The notes: a model not told the origin generated them from the sequence alone. A stretch of DNA of 64,000 nucleotides from Trichocoleus sp. FACHB-40 (GCF_014695915.1 NZ_JACJPF010000046.1:140110-204109), one strand, 5' to 3'. Shown: positions 18,430-29,551, numbered from the stretch's first letter. Numbers and translations are program-made.

Positions 18430-18798
18430 ATGATTCAACCTCAAAGCTACCTAAATGTCGCAGATAACAGCGGCGCTCGCAAATTGATGTGCATCCGCGT
18501 CTTAGGTGCCAGCAGTCGGCGCTATGGCGGCGTTGGCGATGTGATCATCGCCGTTGTCAAAGACGCTATCCCCAACATGGCAGTCAAAAAGTCCGACGTT
18601 GTACGAGCCGTAATTGTCCGCACCAAGAAGAATATGCGCCGGGACAGCGGTATGAGTATTCGCTTTGACGATAACGCCGCCGTGATCATCAACGCAGATG
18701 GCAACCCCAGGGGAACTCGCGTTTTCGGTCCAGTCGCACGGGAACTGCGCGACAAAAATTTCACCAAAATTGTTTCCCTGGCTCCAGAGGTACTCTAA
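18430..18798 (+). CDS. rplN: 50S ribosomal protein L14
   Basis: A 122-residue product, [22 protein letters not shown], with [17 protein letters not shown] near the C-terminus. L14 sits at the subunit interface and is the target of the silencing factor RsfS. The stop overlaps the rplX start by one base. Confidence 0.98.
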   Translation: MIQPQSYLNVADNSGARKLMCIRVLGASSRRYGGVGDVIIAVVKDAIPNMAVKKSDVVRAVIVRTKKNMRRDSGMSIRFDDNAAVIINADGNPRGTRVFGPVARELRDKNFTKIVSLAPEVL

Positions 18799-19163
18799 TG
18801 GCAACAAAACAGTTTAAAAGAAACGGCTCCCAGCCGAAAGTGCGCTATAAAATGCACGTAAAAAAAGGCGATACAGTGCAAGTAATCGCTGGTCGAGATA
18901 AAGGCAAGGTTGGTGAAATATTAAAGGCGATTCCCGAAGAAAGCCGGGTAATTGTTAAAGGAGTTAACATCAAAACCAAGCACGTCAAACCTCAGCAAGA
19001 AGGTGAATCCGGTCAAATCGTTACGATAGAAGCCCCGATTCACAGCTCTAACGTTATGCTTTATTCGACCAGCCAAAAAATTGCCAGCCGCATTTGTTAC
19101 ACCTTTAATGAAGAAGGTCGTAAAGTGCGGATGCTCAAAAAGACTGGAGAAATCATTGACTAA
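18798..19163 (+). CDS. rplX: 50S ribosomal protein L24
   Basis: A 121-residue product. The KOW motif ([20 protein letters not shown]) identifies it. L24 starts 50S assembly by binding the 5' end of 23S rRNA. It overlaps rplN by one base, showing coupling. Confidence 0.96.
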   Translation: MATKQFKRNGSQPKVRYKMHVKKGDTVQVIAGRDKGKVGEILKAIPEESRVIVKGVNIKTKHVKPQQEGESGQIVTIEAPIHSSNVMLYSTSQKIASRICYTFNEEGRKVRMLKKTGEIID

Positions 19164-19253
19164 TAGCAATTAGGTGTGCAAGCTAATTGCCAGTCGGCTA
19201 ATTGTTAACTACTATTTTCCCTGACCAAGCCCAGGGCATGAAGGAAAAAACCA

Positions 19254-19799
19254 ATGGCACAAAAACTGAAAACGCTGTACCAAGAGACAATTGTTCCTAA
19301 ACTGACAGATCGGTTTAATTACACGAATGTCCATCAGGTACCCAAAATTGTAAAGGTCTCGATTAATCGAGGTTTAGGAGAGGCATCTACTAACGCTAAA
19401 GCCCTGGAATCTTCCCTTAACGAAATTGCCAAGATCGCGGGTCAAAAGCCTGTGGTGACACGGGCGAAAAAAGCGATCGCAGGTTTTAAACTTCGTCAAG
19501 GTATGCCAGTGGGCGTAATGGTAACACTACGAGGAGATCGGATGTATGCCTTTCTTGATCGATTAATCAACCTGTCATTGCCACGCATTCGGGACTTTCG
19601 CGGTATCAGTCCCAAGAGCTTTGATGGTCGAGGAAATTACAGCTTAGGCATTAGAGAGCAGCTGATATTTCCAGAAATAGAATACGACAGCATCGATCAA
19701 ATTCGTGGCATGGACATTTCAATCATCACCACAGCAAATACCGACGAAGAGGGCCGCGCCTTACTCAAAGAAATGGGAATGCCCTTCCGGGATAACTGA
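19254..19799 (+). CDS. rplE: 50S ribosomal protein L5
   Basis: A 181-residue product with [21 protein letters not shown] and [18 protein letters not shown], both hallmark segments. L5 binds 5S rRNA and contacts P-site tRNA. Normal length. Confidence 0.97.
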   Translation: MAQKLKTLYQETIVPKLTDRFNYTNVHQVPKIVKVSINRGLGEASTNAKALESSLNEIAKIAGQKPVVTRAKKAIAGFKLRQGMPVGVMVTLRGDRMYAFLDRLINLSLPRIRDFRGISPKSFDGRGNYSLGIREQLIFPEIEYDSIDQIRGMDISIITTANTDEEGRALLKEMGMPFRDN

Positions 19800-19823
19800 G
19801 GCAGTCATAATAAGGAGGGAAAA

Positions 19824-20225
19824 ATGGCGGCAAACGACACAATAGCAGATATGCTGACTCGCATTCGGAATGCGAATATGGCGCGGCATCAAACAACAGA
19901 AATACCAGCAACGAAAATGACGAAGAGCATTGCTCAAGTCCTGAAAGCTGAAGGCTTCATTGCTGATTTTGAAGAAGTTGGCGAGGGCATCGAGCGACAC
20001 CTGCTGGTTTCCTTAAAATACAAAGGCAAGAATCGCCAACCGATTATCAACACATTGAAGCGGGTCAGCAAACCAGGACTTAGGGTATATTCCAACCGTA
20101 AAGACTTACCCCGTGTGCTGGGCGGTATTGGAATTGCGATCATTTCTACCTCCAGTGGCATTATGACTGACCGGGATGCGCGGCGTCAGGGGGTAGGCGG
20201 GGAAGTGCTGTGCTACATCTGGTAG
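19824..20225 (+). CDS. rpsH: 30S ribosomal protein S8
   Basis: A 133-residue product starting [20 protein letters not shown], with AAGGAGG eight bases before the ATG. The C-terminal RNA-binding signature [20 protein letters not shown] is intact. S14, which often precedes S8 elsewhere, is absent here as in other cyanobacteria. Confidence 0.97.
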   Translation: MAANDTIADMLTRIRNANMARHQTTEIPATKMTKSIAQVLKAEGFIADFEEVGEGIERHLLVSLKYKGKNRQPIINTLKRVSKPGLRVYSNRKDLPRVLGGIGIAIISTSSGIMTDRDARRQGVGGEVLCYIW

Positions 20226-20348
20226 TCATTGGTCACTGGAACGTTGTCAAATTAAAACGTTAGAAAGGGACTTTTGTTCTAACAACTTTCAAACGTTCAA
20301 ACGTTCAAACGCCCAGGGACAACTGACAAAAAAAAGGAGTAATTAGTT
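20226..20348. repeat. rpsH-rplF spacer with AAACGTTC repeats
   Basis: The spacer carries GGAACGTTG, then three AAACGTTC-type units and GGGACAACTGAC. The rpsE-rplO spacer at 21881-22008 has the same parts in the same order, so both contain copies of one interspersed element. Confidence 0.7.
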
Positions 20349-20888
20349 ATGTCTCGTATTGGCAAGCGCCCCATTAATATTCCCGCTAAAGTTCAAGTTG
20401 CCATTGACGGTCAACATGTGGCAGTTAAAGGCCCTAAAGGTGAACTTTCCAGGGTTCTGCCAGAGCAGGTGATCATCGAGCAGGAAGGCGAAACGATTGT
20501 AGTGAAGCGACGGGATGAATCTCGTGCAGCTCGCCAGCGCCACGGCTTGTCGCGGACTTTGGTTGCCAACATGGTTGATGGGGTTTCTCAAGGGTTCCAG
20601 CGACGTTTAGAAATCCAGGGTGTCGGTTATCGCGCCTCAGTTCAAGGTCGCAATTTAATTTTGAACGTGGGTTACAGTCACCCGGTGCAAATTGATCCCC
20701 CAGAAGGCGTTCAGATGGCGGTGGAAAACAACACCAATGTCATTGTGAGCGGTATTGATAAAGAAATCGTGGGGAACATTGCAGCCAAAATTCGCGCTGT
20801 CCGCCCACCAGAAGTATACAAGGGTAAAGGTATCCGCTACGCCGGTGAAGTGGTGAGACGTAAAGCTGGAAAGGCAGGTAAGAAGTAA
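20349..20888 (+). CDS. rplF: 50S ribosomal protein L6
   Basis: A 179-residue product, [17 protein letters not shown], ending in the family motif [20 protein letters not shown]6 lies near the sarcin-ricin loop and factor-binding site. Two bases separate it from rplR. AAGGAG lies some 11 bases upstream. Confidence 0.97.
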   Translation: MSRIGKRPINIPAKVQVAIDGQHVAVKGPKGELSRVLPEQVIIEQEGETIVVKRRDESRAARQRHGLSRTLVANMVDGVSQGFQRRLEIQGVGYRASVQGRNLILNVGYSHPVQIDPPEGVQMAVENNTNVIVSGIDKEIVGNIAAKIRAVRPPEVYKGKGIRYAGEVVRRKAGKAGKK

Positions 20889-20890
20889 AA

Positions 20891-21253
20891 ATGAAGCTAA
20901 CTCGGAAAGAATCAATTCACCGTCGGCATCGGCGGGTACGTCGCAAGGTGAACGGTACAGGCAATCGTCCTCGTTTAGCCGTCTTTCGCTCCAATCAGCA
21001 CATTTATGCTCAGGTGATTGACGATGCCCAACAGCGTACCCTAGCTGCTGCCTCTACCCTAGAGCCAGAGCTGAAATCGCGCCTAGAAGGAGGAGCGAAT
21101 GTAGCAGCCTCCGTAGAAGTGGGTAAGCTAATTGCCGAGCGATCGCTCGAAGTTGGTATCACAAAAGTTGTCTTTGACCGCGGCGGCAACCTTTACCACG
21201 GTCGCATCAAAGCTCTCGCAGATGCGGCCCGCGAAGCTGGGTTGGATTTTTAA
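20891..21253 (+). CDS. rplR: 50S ribosomal protein L18
   Basis: A 120-residue product with basic N-terminus ([17 protein letters not shown]) and C-terminal [24 protein letters not shown]18 carries 5S rRNA into the central protuberance with L5 and L25. Confidence 0.97.
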   Translation: MKLTRKESIHRRHRRVRRKVNGTGNRPRLAVFRSNQHIYAQVIDDAQQRTLAAASTLEPELKSRLEGGANVAASVEVGKLIAERSLEVGITKVVFDRGGNLYHGRIKALADAAREAGLDF

Positions 21254-21355
21254 AGGACAAAAGGCAAAAGGTAAAAGAAATTTTATATTTTTCCTAGTTT
21301 TCTTGCTTTTGCCTTTTTAGTTTTTACTTTCACTGTAATGGTTCAAGATAAAGTA

Positions 21356-21880
21356 ATGGCAAAAGAACGTCGTAAAAATTCTGCACGTCGGGAAAAAGAA
21401 ACTACATTTCAAGAACGGGTGATCCAAATCCGTCGCGTCAGCAAGGTTGTCAAAGGCGGTAAAAAACTCAGCTTCCGAGCCATTGTCGTTATTGGCAATG
21501 AGCGTGGGCAAGTTGGGGTTGGTGTCGGCAAAGCTAGCGACGTAATTGGAGCTGTTCGTAAAGGTGTCGCCGACGGCAAAAAGCATTTGATTGACATCCC
21601 CTTGACTAAATCAAATTCCATTCCTCATCCTATCAACGGCGATGGTGGTGGTGCCAAAGTGATGATGCGACCAGCAGCACCTGGAACAGGGGTAATTGCC
21701 GGGGGTGCCGTTCGCACGGTGCTGGAATTAGCTGGGGTTCGCAACATCCTAGCAAAACAGCTGGGTTCTAACAATCCCTTGAACAACGCCAGAGCCGCCA
21801 TCAACGCTCTCTCCACCTTGCGGACATTTTCCGATGTGGCTGAAGAACGTGGTATCCCCATTGAAAACCTCTACGCTTAA
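21356..21880 (+). CDS. rpsE: 30S ribosomal protein S5
   Basis: A 174-residue product starting [15 protein letters not shown]. An in-frame ATG at 21338 would add six residues (MVQDKV) not seen in the family, so I chose 21356, though neither has a clear ribosome site. The RNA-binding double-strand motif [21 protein letters not shown] and [10 protein letters not shown] are present. S5 acts in decoding fidelity and mRNA unwinding. Confidence 0.95.
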   Translation: MAKERRKNSARREKETTFQERVIQIRRVSKVVKGGKKLSFRAIVVIGNERGQVGVGVGKASDVIGAVRKGVADGKKHLIDIPLTKSNSIPHPINGDGGGAKVMMRPAAPGTGVIAGGAVRTVLELAGVRNILAKQLGSNNPLNNARAAINALSTLRTFSDVAEERGIPIENLYA

Positions 21881-22008
21881 TGGTCAGCGGTCAGGCAAGA
21901 GTTGGAAAGTTGGAACGTTGGGTAGGTTTCTCGTTTAAACGTTCAAACCTTCAAACGCCTACTGACAACTGGCAACTGATAACTGACAACTGACAAAGGA
22001 CAAAAGAC
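21881..22008. repeat. rpsE-rplO spacer, sister of the rpsH-rplF spacer
   Basis: It contains GGAACGTTG, AAACGTTCAAACCTTC-type units and then five ACTGACAACTGGCAACTG-like units before rplO. No gene. Confidence 0.7.
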
Positions 22009-22461
22009 ATGAGATTAGAAGACGCAGTTCCTAAAAAAGGCTCAAAGAAGCGCCGCCGTCGCATAGGTCGCGGTATTGCAGCTGGTCAAGGCGCTAGCGG
22101 TGGCTTTGGTATGCGCGGACAAAAATCAAGATCCGGTCGCGGTACGCGACCCGGATTTGAAGGTGGACAAATGCCCCTTTACCGCCGCCTACCAAAGTTA
22201 AAGCACTTTACGGTCGTAAATCGTAAACAGTACACTACGATCAACGTAAGTAAGCTGGCATCACTCCCTGCTGATACAGAGGTGAACCTAACCTCATTAA
22301 TAGATCGTGGTATTGTCACCTCCAATGACGGGCCTCTAAAAATTCTCGGAGACGGGGATCTGAACGTGGCTCTGAATGTAAAAGCAGCTGCTTTTACAGG
22401 CTCGGCTCGCAGCAAAATTGAAGCAGCTGGCGGCAGCTGCGAAGTTGTCGCTGCCCGATAG
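22009..22461 (+). CDS. rplO: 50S ribosomal protein L15
   Basis: A 150-residue product. The glycine-rich N-terminal extension ([24 protein letters not shown]) threads into 23S rRNA. The C-terminal globular domain ends [12 protein letters not shown]30, its usual upstream neighbour, is missing, as in other cyanobacteria. Confidence 0.97.
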   Translation: MRLEDAVPKKGSKKRRRRIGRGIAAGQGASGGFGMRGQKSRSGRGTRPGFEGGQMPLYRRLPKLKHFTVVNRKQYTTINVSKLASLPADTEVNLTSLIDRGIVTSNDGPLKILGDGDLNVALNVKAAAFTGSARSKIEAAGGSCEVVAAR

Positions 22462-22514
22462 GGTTAAGCATTGTGTGTGCCAGCGCCTGCTCGATGACGT
22501 AGAGGTATCGCTTC

Positions 22515-23855
22515 ATGGTTGTTAGTCGAGATAAAACTCCAACTGCTCAGGAAACTTTTTTGCAGATGGCTCAGGCAGCTGGTCTTAGGGGCCGGCTGCT
22601 AGTTACCATCGGTCTGCTAATTTTAGTTCGCGTTGGCATCTTTCTGCCCGTACCAGGGATTGACCGAGTCGCGTTTGGTAGAGATATTCAAAATAGCCCC
22701 TTAATTGGATTTTTGGACATCTTCTCAGGGGGCGGTATTTCTGCCTTGGGGATTTTTGCTTTAGGGATTTTGCCCTATATTAATGCCTCCATCATTATCC
22801 AATTGCTCACAGCTGCTATCCCAGCTTTGGAGAAATTGCAGAAGGATGAGGGGGAAGCAGGGCGGCGAAAAATCTCTCAGGTTACTCGTTATGTAGCGCT
22901 GGGAGGAGCTTTGCTTCAAAGTACCTTCATTGCCGGGTGGCTTGAGCGTTATGCGACGGACGTTCGCGGACCTCTGTTCATGGCCGAGACAGCACTGGCG
23001 CTGACAGCCGGTTCAATGTTTGTCATGTGGGTGTCGGAACTGATTACTGAACGGGGAATTGGCAACGGTGCTTCACTGTTGATTTTTATCAATATCGTGG
23101 CGGTTCTACCTCGTTCCCTTGGGCAAACTATTAATTACGCCCAGCTTGATAATCGCAATGTGGGTCCTGTAATTATTCTGCTCGTAGTGTTCCTGGTGAT
23201 GATCCTGGGGATTGTGTTTGTTCAGGAGGGAACCAGGCGAATACCGATTATTTCGGCACGCCGTCAGGTGGGCAGAAGACTTTATCGGGAAAGAACTAAT
23301 TACCTGCCGTTGCGACTCAATCAGGGCGGCGTTATGCCGATCATCTTTGCGTCTTCGGTTTTGATTTTCCCTAGTTTTCTAGCTCAGATTACTCAAAACA
23401 GTGGCAACAACCAGTTGTTGTCTCAACTCCATCTAATTTTGACCCAGGTTGCTAATGCTCTCAACCCAAGTGGTCAGATGCCGTGGGTTTATGTGACGGT
23501 TTATCTCATCTTGATTCTGTTTTTCAGCTATTTCTACGCTTCTCTGATTGTGAACCCGGTAGATATGTCACAGAACCTGAAAAAGATGGGTGCCAGTATT
23601 CCTGGTATTCGTCCGGGTCGTGCCACTAGCGAGTATGTTGAGCGGGTGTTGAATCGATTGACATTCTTAGGCGCTATCTTTTTGGGCTTGGTGGCAGTCG
23701 TCCCAACAGCTGTGGAAAGTGTTACTGGGATTACTACCTTTCAGGGGCTGGGAGCTACCTCTTTGCTGATTTTGGTGGGTGTAGCAATTGATACAGCTAA
23801 GCAAATTCAAACTTATGTCATCTCCCAGCGGTATGAAGGAATGGTGAAGCAGTAG
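22515..23855 (+). CDS. secY: Protein translocase subunit SecY
   Basis: A 446-residue membrane protein with about ten hydrophobic segments. Conserved parts include [33 protein letters not shown] split over TM2 and its plug region, and the cytoplasmic loop [10 protein letters not shown] that binds SecA and ribosomes. It forms the Sec channel in plasma and thylakoid membranes with SecE and SecG (secG lies at 37728). Normal length; its stop overlaps the adk start. Confidence 0.97.
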   Translation: MVVSRDKTPTAQETFLQMAQAAGLRGRLLVTIGLLILVRVGIFLPVPGIDRVAFGRDIQNSPLIGFLDIFSGGGISALGIFALGILPYINASIIIQLLTAAIPALEKLQKDEGEAGRRKISQVTRYVALGGALLQSTFIAGWLERYATDVRGPLFMAETALALTAGSMFVMWVSELITERGIGNGASLLIFINIVAVLPRSLGQTINYAQLDNRNVGPVIILLVVFLVMILGIVFVQEGTRRIPIISARRQVGRRLYRERTNYLPLRLNQGGVMPIIFASSVLIFPSFLAQITQNSGNNQLLSQLHLILTQVANALNPSGQMPWVYVTVYLILILFFSYFYASLIVNPVDMSQNLKKMGASIPGIRPGRATSEYVERVLNRLTFLGAIFLGLVAVVPTAVESVTGITTFQGLGATSLLILVGVAIDTAKQIQTYVISQRYEGMVKQ

Positions 23856-24421
23856 TGACGCGATTGATTTTTTTGGGGCCGCCAGGGGCAGGGAAAGGAA
23901 CTCAAGCACAAATTCTGGCTCAGGAGCTGGAAATTCCGCACATTTCCACGGGTGACATTTTACGAAATGCCAAGGCGGTTGGAACTCCACTCGGTCTAAA
24001 GGCCAAGGGGTACATGGATCGTGGTGAGTTGGTTCCTGATGAGCTGATTTTGGATATGATCCGCGATCGCCTTCTTGAATCTGATGCCAAACCTGGTTGG
24101 ATTTTGGATGGTTTTCCTCGTAACGTCTCCCAGGCGACTTTTCTGGATGCACTGCTACAGGAATTGAACCAGGGTATCAAGTACGCGCTTAACCTGGAAG
24201 TCCCAGATGAAGTGTTGGTCGCAAGGATGTTGGAACGAGGGCGCAAGGAAGGGCGGAGTGATGATAAGGAAGATGTCATTCGCAACCGTTTGGAAGTATA
24301 TCGCTCCCTGACGGCACCGTTGATTGATTTCTATAATGATCGCTCGAAGTTGGTTTCAGTTGATGGCGATCGCTCGCTTGATGAAGTCACTAACGCACTC
24401 AAACAGGTGGTGCATCATTAA
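23855..24421 (+). CDS. adk: Adenylate kinase
   Basis: A 188-residue product from a GTG start that overlaps the secY stop by one base. P-loop [14 protein letters not shown]-binding segment ISTGDILR, and catalytic DGFPRN are all present. The LID is the short type with no zinc cysteines, which fits the 188-residue length. It interconverts ATP, ADP and AMP in the cytosol; secY-adk linkage is ancient. Confidence 0.97.
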   Translation: MTRLIFLGPPGAGKGTQAQILAQELEIPHISTGDILRNAKAVGTPLGLKAKGYMDRGELVPDELILDMIRDRLLESDAKPGWILDGFPRNVSQATFLDALLQELNQGIKYALNLEVPDEVLVARMLERGRKEGRSDDKEDVIRNRLEVYRSLTAPLIDFYNDRSKLVSVDGDRSLDEVTNALKQVVHH

Positions 24422-24574
24422 TCTTTTTTGGGGTCAGTCTGTTGCCAGACTAGCAGCAGGTACTGACCTCAACCCGATGGCTTGATTTTTTGATAAAATA
24501 TGTTAAGAAAGCCTTGACCGACAATCAGCCCTATGATGCGCGTCTAAAAACAGAAAAATTGAGGAAAAGACAAC

Positions 24575-24802
24575 TTGGCTAAACAAGACTTAATTGAAAT
24601 GGAAGGCACGGTGACAGAATCGTTGCCTAATGCTATGTTTCGCGTTGATTTGGATAATGGATTTAATGTATTAGCTCATATCTCCGGCAAAATCCGCCGA
24701 AATTACATCAAGATTCTGCCGGGCGATCGCGTCAAAGTGGAACTAACCCCCTACGACCTGACTAAAGGCAGAATTACCTACCGACTGCGTAACAAAAAGT
24801 AG
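24575..24802 (+). CDS. infA: Translation initiation factor IF-1
   Basis: A 75-residue OB-fold protein, start TTG, with [21 protein letters not shown] and [17 protein letters not shown]. The TTG start at 24575 is inferred because the family normally begins at this lysine-glutamine segment and no ATG lies upstream; GAGG is about ten bases before it. IF-1 blocks the A site during initiation. Confidence 0.95.
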   Translation: MAKQDLIEMEGTVTESLPNAMFRVDLDNGFNVLAHISGKIRRNYIKILPGDRVKVELTPYDLTKGRITYRLRNKK

Positions 24803-24868
24803 CGGTAACTAAAAACCGTTCACTCTTAAATAAGCTTGTCTTATTAAAAATTTGCCCTGGCAAATTAA

Positions 24869-24898
24869 CTTACAAATGCACCTAAAAAGTGTTATAAT
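24869..24898 (+). promoter_or_regulatory. Candidate internal promoter before rpmJ
   Basis: A perfect TATAAT at 24893-24898 is preceded at 18 bases by CTTACA (24869-24874). It lies 30 bases upstream of the rpmJ start and would serve rpmJ-rpsM-rpsK-rpoA-rplQ. A small stem AATTTGCC/GGCAAATT at 24849-24866 precedes it. Confidence 0.5.
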
Positions 24899-24927
24899 AT
24901 AGAGCTTGCAATGTAGCCAAAATAGGC

Positions 24928-25041
24928 ATGAAAGTTCGAGCATCAGTCCGAAAGATTTGCGAAAAATGCCGCGTCATTCGTCGGCGCGGCCGGGTTATGG
25001 TGATCTGCTCCAACCCAAAACACAAACAACGCCAAGGTTAA
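24928..25041 (+). CDS. rpmJ: 50S ribosomal protein L36
   Basis: A 37-residue product, [20 protein letters not shown] followed by [17 protein letters not shown]. The zinc ligands C-x2-C and C-x4-H are all present, so this is the zinc-binding form. It lies between infA and rpsM as expected. Confidence 0.97.
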   Translation: MKVRASVRKICEKCRVIRRRGRVMVICSNPKHKQRQG

Positions 25042-25103
25042 CTTAACCTAACTACACCAGAACAAATCTATAGCACAAAAGCAAGACTAGGGAGACAACA
25101 AGC

Positions 25104-25487
25104 GTGGCACGGATTGCTGGGGTAGACCTTCCTCGTGACAAACGAGTTGAAATTGGTCTTACTTACATATACGGAATTGGACTCTCGCGCTCCAAAGAGA
25201 TATTGGTAGCAACGAAGGTTAATCCAGACACAAGAGTTAAAGACTTGAGTGACGCCGACGTTGCTTCCCTGCGCGAAGCAGTAGAAAGCAACTATCAAGT
25301 TGAAGGGGATCTCAGACGCTTTGAGTCTATGAGCATCAAGCGGCTGATTGATATCGGCTCCTATCGGGGGCGGCGTCATCGTATGGGTCTGCCAGTTAGA
25401 GGGCAAAGAACTCGTACCAATGCCAGAACCCGTCGCGGTAGAAGGCTTACGGTCGCGGGTAAGAGAAAAGCACCAGGGCCGAAATAG
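25104..25487 (+). CDS. rpsM: 30S ribosomal protein S13
   Basis: A 127-residue product from [24 protein letters not shown], with the C-terminal [18 protein letters not shown] that reaches tRNA in the P site. GGGAG lies about 11 bases upstream. Confidence 0.97.
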   Translation: MARIAGVDLPRDKRVEIGLTYIYGIGLSRSKEILVATKVNPDTRVKDLSDADVASLREAVESNYQVEGDLRRFESMSIKRLIDIGSYRGRRHRMGLPVRGQRTRTNARTRRGRRLTVAGKRKAPGPK

Positions 25488-25591
25488 CCATTAAGAGCCT
25501 GTTAGCTGCTTTTTAAAATGCAGCTACCCTCATTAGCTAATTGACCTACCAATTCAGCAAAACCATTATAACTACTGTCAACTAGACCCTC

Positions 25592-25987
25592 ATGGCGCGA
25601 CAACCAACCAAGAAAACTGGTGCAAAAAAGCAAAAACGCAACGTACCCAATGGCGTAGCCTTCATCCAGTCCACCTTTAACAACACCATCGTCACAATTT
25701 CCGATACCAACGGGGACGTACTTTCCTGGGCTTCAGCAGGCTCCAGTGGCTTCAAGGGAGCCAAAAAGGGAACACCTTTTGCCGCTCAGACCGCCGCTGA
25801 AAGTGCCGCTCGCCGAGCGACCGATCAGGGGATGCGTCAGATTGAAGTAATGGTTAGTGGTCCCGGAGCTGGTCGAGAAACCGCGATTCGGGCGCTGCAA
25901 GGGGCAGGACTGGAAATAACGCTCATTCGAGATGTGACGCCAATTCCTCATAATGGCTGTCGTCCGCCCAAGCGGCGTCGAGTCTAG
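25592..25987 (+). CDS. rpsK: 30S ribosomal protein S11
   Basis: A 131-residue product with [20 protein letters not shown] and the C-terminal [19 protein letters not shown]11 lies on the 30S platform near the E site. Normal length. Confidence 0.97.
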   Translation: MARQPTKKTGAKKQKRNVPNGVAFIQSTFNNTIVTISDTNGDVLSWASAGSSGFKGAKKGTPFAAQTAAESAARRATDQGMRQIEVMVSGPGAGRETAIRALQGAGLEITLIRDVTPIPHNGCRPPKRRRV

Positions 25988-26126
25988 GATTGCTTTAAAA
26001 GCAACTAGCAATTAGCGGATATTGGCTAACAGCTAACTGCTGTTGTGCCTTGGAGCAGCAGGGGCAATGCTGGAAAAGCACTTTTACGTGCTTTCCAGGG
26101 GTTTTATGAAGAAGGGAGGTCACTCC

Positions 26127-27074
26127 GTGGCGCAGTTTCAAATCGAGTGTGTAGAGTCCAAAACTGAGAACAATCGTAGCCAATATAGCAAATTTGTCTT
26201 GGAGCCTCTAGAGCGCGGTCAAGGCACCACCGTAGGCAATGCGCTGAGGCGGGTTCTATTGTCTAACTTGGAAGGTACGGCTGTGACAGCTGTCCGGATT
26301 GCCGGGGTTAATCATGAGTTTGCCACAATTGAGGGGGTGCGGGAAGATGTCCTAGAAATTCTCCTGAATATGAAGGACATTGTACTCAAAAGTCACTCTT
26401 CTCATCCCCAAATTGCTCGATTAGCTGTCACAGGTCCAGCGACGGTGACAGCCGGACGATTTGATTTACCAACTGAAGTTGATGCAGTTGATCCTAACCA
26501 GTATATTGCTACTCTGGCGGACGACGCTAGGCTGGAAATGGAGTTTCGCATCGAAAGAGGGAAAGGATATCGAGCAGTTGATCGAGGACGCGACGAAGCT
26601 GCTGCTCTGGACTTCCTCCAAATTGATGCCGTGTTTATGCCAGTGCATAAAGTCAACTACAGCGTTGAAGATGCCCGCATTGACGGTTCTCTGGAAAGAG
26701 ATCGGCTGATCTTGGAAATTTGGACTAATGGCAGTCTGACTCCCCAAGAAGCACTGTCTCAAGCCGCAAGTATCCTGGTGGATCTATTCAACCCCCTGAA
26801 AGATATCACCCTCGATCCGATGACGGTTGATTATCCTGATAATGAAGATCCTACCAGCCAGATCCCAATAGAAGAATTGCAGCTCTCGGTACGAGCCTAC
26901 AACTGTCTCAAGAGGGCGCAGATTAACTCTGTAGCTGACTTGCTGGATTACAGCCAGGAGGATCTGCTGGAGATTAAAAACTTTGGTCAAAAGTCGGCAG
27001 AAGAAGTCATCGAAGCTTTGCAGCGGCGACTTGGGATCACGCTGCCGCACGAAAAGGCGGCAAAACCTACTTGA
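26127..27074 (+). CDS. rpoA: RNA polymerase subunit alpha
   Basis: A 315-residue product from GTG 26127 (MAQFQIECVESKTE). GGGAGGT lies six bases before this GTG; a longer frame from 26043 would add 28 residues not found in the family. N-terminal dimerisation domain (EPLERGQGTTVGNALRRVLL) assembles core polymerase. The C-terminal domain (ELQLSVRAYNCLKRAQINSVADLL, then KNFGQKSAEEVIEAL) contacts UP elements and activators. It is in the usual place between rpsK and rplQ. Confidence 0.97.
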   Translation: MAQFQIECVESKTENNRSQYSKFVLEPLERGQGTTVGNALRRVLLSNLEGTAVTAVRIAGVNHEFATIEGVREDVLEILLNMKDIVLKSHSSHPQIARLAVTGPATVTAGRFDLPTEVDAVDPNQYIATLADDARLEMEFRIERGKGYRAVDRGRDEAAALDFLQIDAVFMPVHKVNYSVEDARIDGSLERDRLILEIWTNGSLTPQEALSQAASILVDLFNPLKDITLDPMTVDYPDNEDPTSQIPIEELQLSVRAYNCLKRAQINSVADLLDYSQEDLLEIKNFGQKSAEEVIEALQRRLGITLPHEKAAKPT

Positions 27075-27167
27075 AGTGAAAGAGTTAGGAGTTAAGAGTT
27101 AAGAACTCCTCGCCTCCTAACTTTTTTCAATTTCTTATAAACTTTCAAACCAAAATCCAAAATTGTT

Positions 27168-27518
27168 ATGCGTCACAGACGTCGTGTTCCAAAATTAGGT
27201 AAGCCTGCTGACCAGCGCCGAGCGCTATTGCGATCGCTGGCAACCGAACTAATTCGCCAGGGTAGAATCACTACCACCCAAACGCGAGCTAAGGCGGTTC
27301 GCTCGGAAGTAGACAAAATGATTACCTTGGCAAAAGATGGCTCTCTGTCAGCCCGCAGGCAAGCTATGGGCTATATCTACGACAAACAGCTGGTTCATGC
27401 CCTGTTTGAGCAAGCTGCTAGCCGCTATGGAGAGCGTAACGGCGGCTACACCCGTATCCTGCATACCGTGCGGCGTCGGGGTGATAATGCCGAAATGGCA
27501 ATTATCGAGTTGGTCTGA
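27168..27518 (+). CDS. rplQ: 50S ribosomal protein L17
   Basis: A 116-residue product, [21 protein letters not shown], with [21 protein letters not shown]17 lies near the tunnel exit. It is the last gene of the alpha operon proper. Confidence 0.97.
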   Translation: MRHRRRVPKLGKPADQRRALLRSLATELIRQGRITTTQTRAKAVRSEVDKMITLAKDGSLSARRQAMGYIYDKQLVHALFEQAASRYGERNGGYTRILHTVRRRGDNAEMAIIELV

Positions 27519-27580
27519 AGAAGGTGCTAATGGCTAATAGCTAATCACAAGAGGTGGCAATTAGCAATTGGCAATCAGCC

Positions 27581-28513
27581 ATGCACAAAGGACAAGAAAC
27601 AACGGACAAACAGCGAGTCGCCCTGGTAATCCAATACTTGGGTACTCATTTTCATGGCTGGCAGCGGCAAGTGAATGGGCGCACTGTGCAGGAAGAAATT
27701 GAAACAGTTTTGTCCAGGGTGCAGGGGCGAAAAGTTACCTTGTACGGTGCAGGGCGCACAGATAGCGGTGTTCATGCGGCAGCGCAAGTGGCACACTTTG
27801 AGGCAGTTGGTTCGATCCCCCCGGATAAGTGGGCGGGTGTTCTCAATAGCCAACTGCCCAAGGATATTCTGATTCGAGCCTCCGCTGCGGTCGATGATAA
27901 TTGGCACTCCCGATTTTCTGCCAGTTGGCGCAGATATCGCTACACGATTTATACAGATCGCAAGCCAAACTTGTTTGTGCAGCCCTTCAGTTGGCATTAT
28001 TATTATGCACCACTAGACGAATCTCTCATCCAGGCAGCTTTGAACCCTTTGATAGGGAACCACCATCTGGCTGCTTTCATGAGAGCGCATTCGGCGCGAT
28101 CGCATTCTTGGGTGGACGTGCAGGAGGCTCAATGCCACCGAGAAGGCTCATTTATTTATATTGAGATTCAGGCAAATGGATTTCTGTATGGCATGGTGCG
28201 GCTGCTGGTGGGCTTACTGGTGCAAGTGGGAAGGGGTGAGCGATCGCCAGAAAACTTTACCGATTTGTGGGTAAATGAGCGGCGGCATGAAGTAAAATAT
28301 TCTGCCCCGGCAAAAGGTCTTTGCCTGTTGCGAGTAGGCTACCCAGATATCCCCTTTCCCCCCGAAATTTGGTTTGACACCCAGCCCAAATTCGCCTTTG
28401 GTCCTTCGTCCGTTGTTTTTCCACTGCCAAGACAAGGACAATCTCCGTCTCTACAAGACGGGCAACGAACGAAGACTTGCGGTAATCATCTTCTCTATAA
28501 GACAGACAACTGA
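27581..28513 (+). CDS. truA: tRNA pseudouridine synthase A
   Basis: About 310 residues from ATG 27581. A GTG at 27554 would add residues coded by AATTAGCAATTGGCAAT-type spacer repeat, so I reject it. The catalytic aspartate is in [11 protein letters not shown]. TruA makes pseudouridine at positions 38-40 of tRNA anticodon stems. Conserved similarity seems to end near [10 protein letters not shown]; the last ~38 residues ([19 protein letters not shown] and on) look like read-through into spacer DNA and are probably not conserved. Confidence 0.93.
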   Translation: MHKGQETTDKQRVALVIQYLGTHFHGWQRQVNGRTVQEEIETVLSRVQGRKVTLYGAGRTDSGVHAAAQVAHFEAVGSIPPDKWAGVLNSQLPKDILIRASAAVDDNWHSRFSASWRRYRYTIYTDRKPNLFVQPFSWHYYYAPLDESLIQAALNPLIGNHHLAAFMRAHSARSHSWVDVQEAQCHREGSFIYIEIQANGFLYGMVRLLVGLLVQVGRGERSPENFTDLWVNERRHEVKYSAPAKGLCLLRVGYPDIPFPPEIWFDTQPKFAFGPSSVVFPLPRQGQSPSLQDGQRTKTCGNHLLYKTDN

Positions 28514-28514
28514 C

Positions 28515-28533
28515 GACAGGCGTCGTGCCTGTC
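28515..28533 (+). repeat. Small hairpin between truA and rplM
   Basis: A 7-bp stem GACAGGC/GCCTGTC with a 5-base loop begins right after the truA stop, 18 bases before rplM. No T-run. Confidence 0.5.
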
Positions 28534-28551
28534 CTACCAACGGACAAAATT

Positions 28552-29004
28552 ATGAACAAAACTCCTCTCCCTTCTCTAGACTCTATCGAGCGCAATTGGT
28601 ACGTCGTCGATGCCGCAGATCAACGGCTGGGGCGTTTGGCGAGTGAAATTGCCATGATCCTACGTGGAAAAAACAAACCAATTTTCACTCCTCACATGGA
28701 CACAGGCGACTTCGTGGTTGTCGTCAATGCCGAGAAAGTCGTTGTTACTGGTAAAAAACGCACCCAGAAGCTATACCGGAGACATTCCGGGCGTCCAGGC
28801 GGGATGAAGACTGAAACCTTCGCTAAGCTGCAAGATCGCATGCCAGAGCGGATCATCGAAACTGCCGTGCGCGGAATGCTCCCCAAAAATTCTCTGGGAA
28901 GACAATTATTTACCAAGCTCAAAGTTTATCCGGGGCCATCACATCCCCACGAATCACAAAAACCCCAGGAAGTCAAGATTAATACAATCCCAGGAGAAAA
29001 TTAA
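28552..29004 (+). CDS. rplM: 50S ribosomal protein L13
   Basis: A 150-residue product, [21 protein letters not shown]. The start at 28552 gives family-typical length; a start at 28525 would read spacer. Motifs [10 protein letters not shown] and [14 protein letters not shown] are present. Its stop overlaps the rpsI ATG by one base. Confidence 0.97.
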   Translation: MNKTPLPSLDSIERNWYVVDAADQRLGRLASEIAMILRGKNKPIFTPHMDTGDFVVVVNAEKVVVTGKKRTQKLYRRHSGRPGGMKTETFAKLQDRMPERIIETAVRGMLPKNSLGRQLFTKLKVYPGPSHPHESQKPQEVKINTIPGEN

Positions 29005-29417
29005 TGCAAGCAACAGAACAAAGTGGTCGCGTTATGTACTGGGGAACGGGTCGCCGCAAATCTTCCGTGGCGAGAGTTCGCCTGGTACCTGGTAGCGGTC
29101 AGATGATTGTTAATGACCGCCCTGGCGACAACTACTTCAACTACAATTCAGCTTACCTCTCAGCAGCCAAAGCCCCACTGGAAACTCTGGGACTGGAAAA
29201 TGAGTATGACATTCTGGTGAAAGCTCACGGTGGTGGCTTAACTGGTCAATCAGACTCAATTCGGTTGGGAGTGGCAAGAGCTTTGTGTCAACTCGATCCA
29301 GACAACCGTCAGCCTTTGAAAAGCGAAGGCTACTTAACCCGCGATCCCCGCGCCAAAGAGCGGAAAAAATACGGCTTGCACAAAGCTCGTAAAGCTCCGC
29401 AATACTCGAAGCGATAA
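29004..29417 (+). CDS. rpsI: 30S ribosomal protein S9
   Basis: A 137-residue product with [19 protein letters not shown] and the basic C-terminal tail [17 protein letters not shown] whose end touches P-site tRNA. Coupled to rplM by a one-base overlap. Confidence 0.97.
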   Translation: MQATEQSGRVMYWGTGRRKSSVARVRLVPGSGQMIVNDRPGDNYFNYNSAYLSAAKAPLETLGLENEYDILVKAHGGGLTGQSDSIRLGVARALCQLDPDNRQPLKSEGYLTRDPRAKERKKYGLHKARKAPQYSKR

Positions 29418-29551
29418 GAATAAAGGCGAGAGGCTTTTGGGTTGCCCGAAGCGTCTTGTCCTTTGCCTAAAAAGGCTTGGGGTAACTGCCCAGATTTGAA
29501 AGCTACAATAAACATAGGCAATGAAAATTGTCGAGGAGCAGACGAGTAATT

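Noticed and set aside
13067..27518. Apparent loss of rpsJ, rpsN, rpmD and rpsD from the ribosomal cluster
   Set aside because: Cyanobacteria normally keep rpsJ, rpsN and rpsD elsewhere and lack L30, so this is lineage-typical and not a deletion.
27554..27580. GTG start for truA
   Set aside because: The codons are AATTAGCAATTGGCAAT spacer repeat; the ATG at 27581 is more likely.
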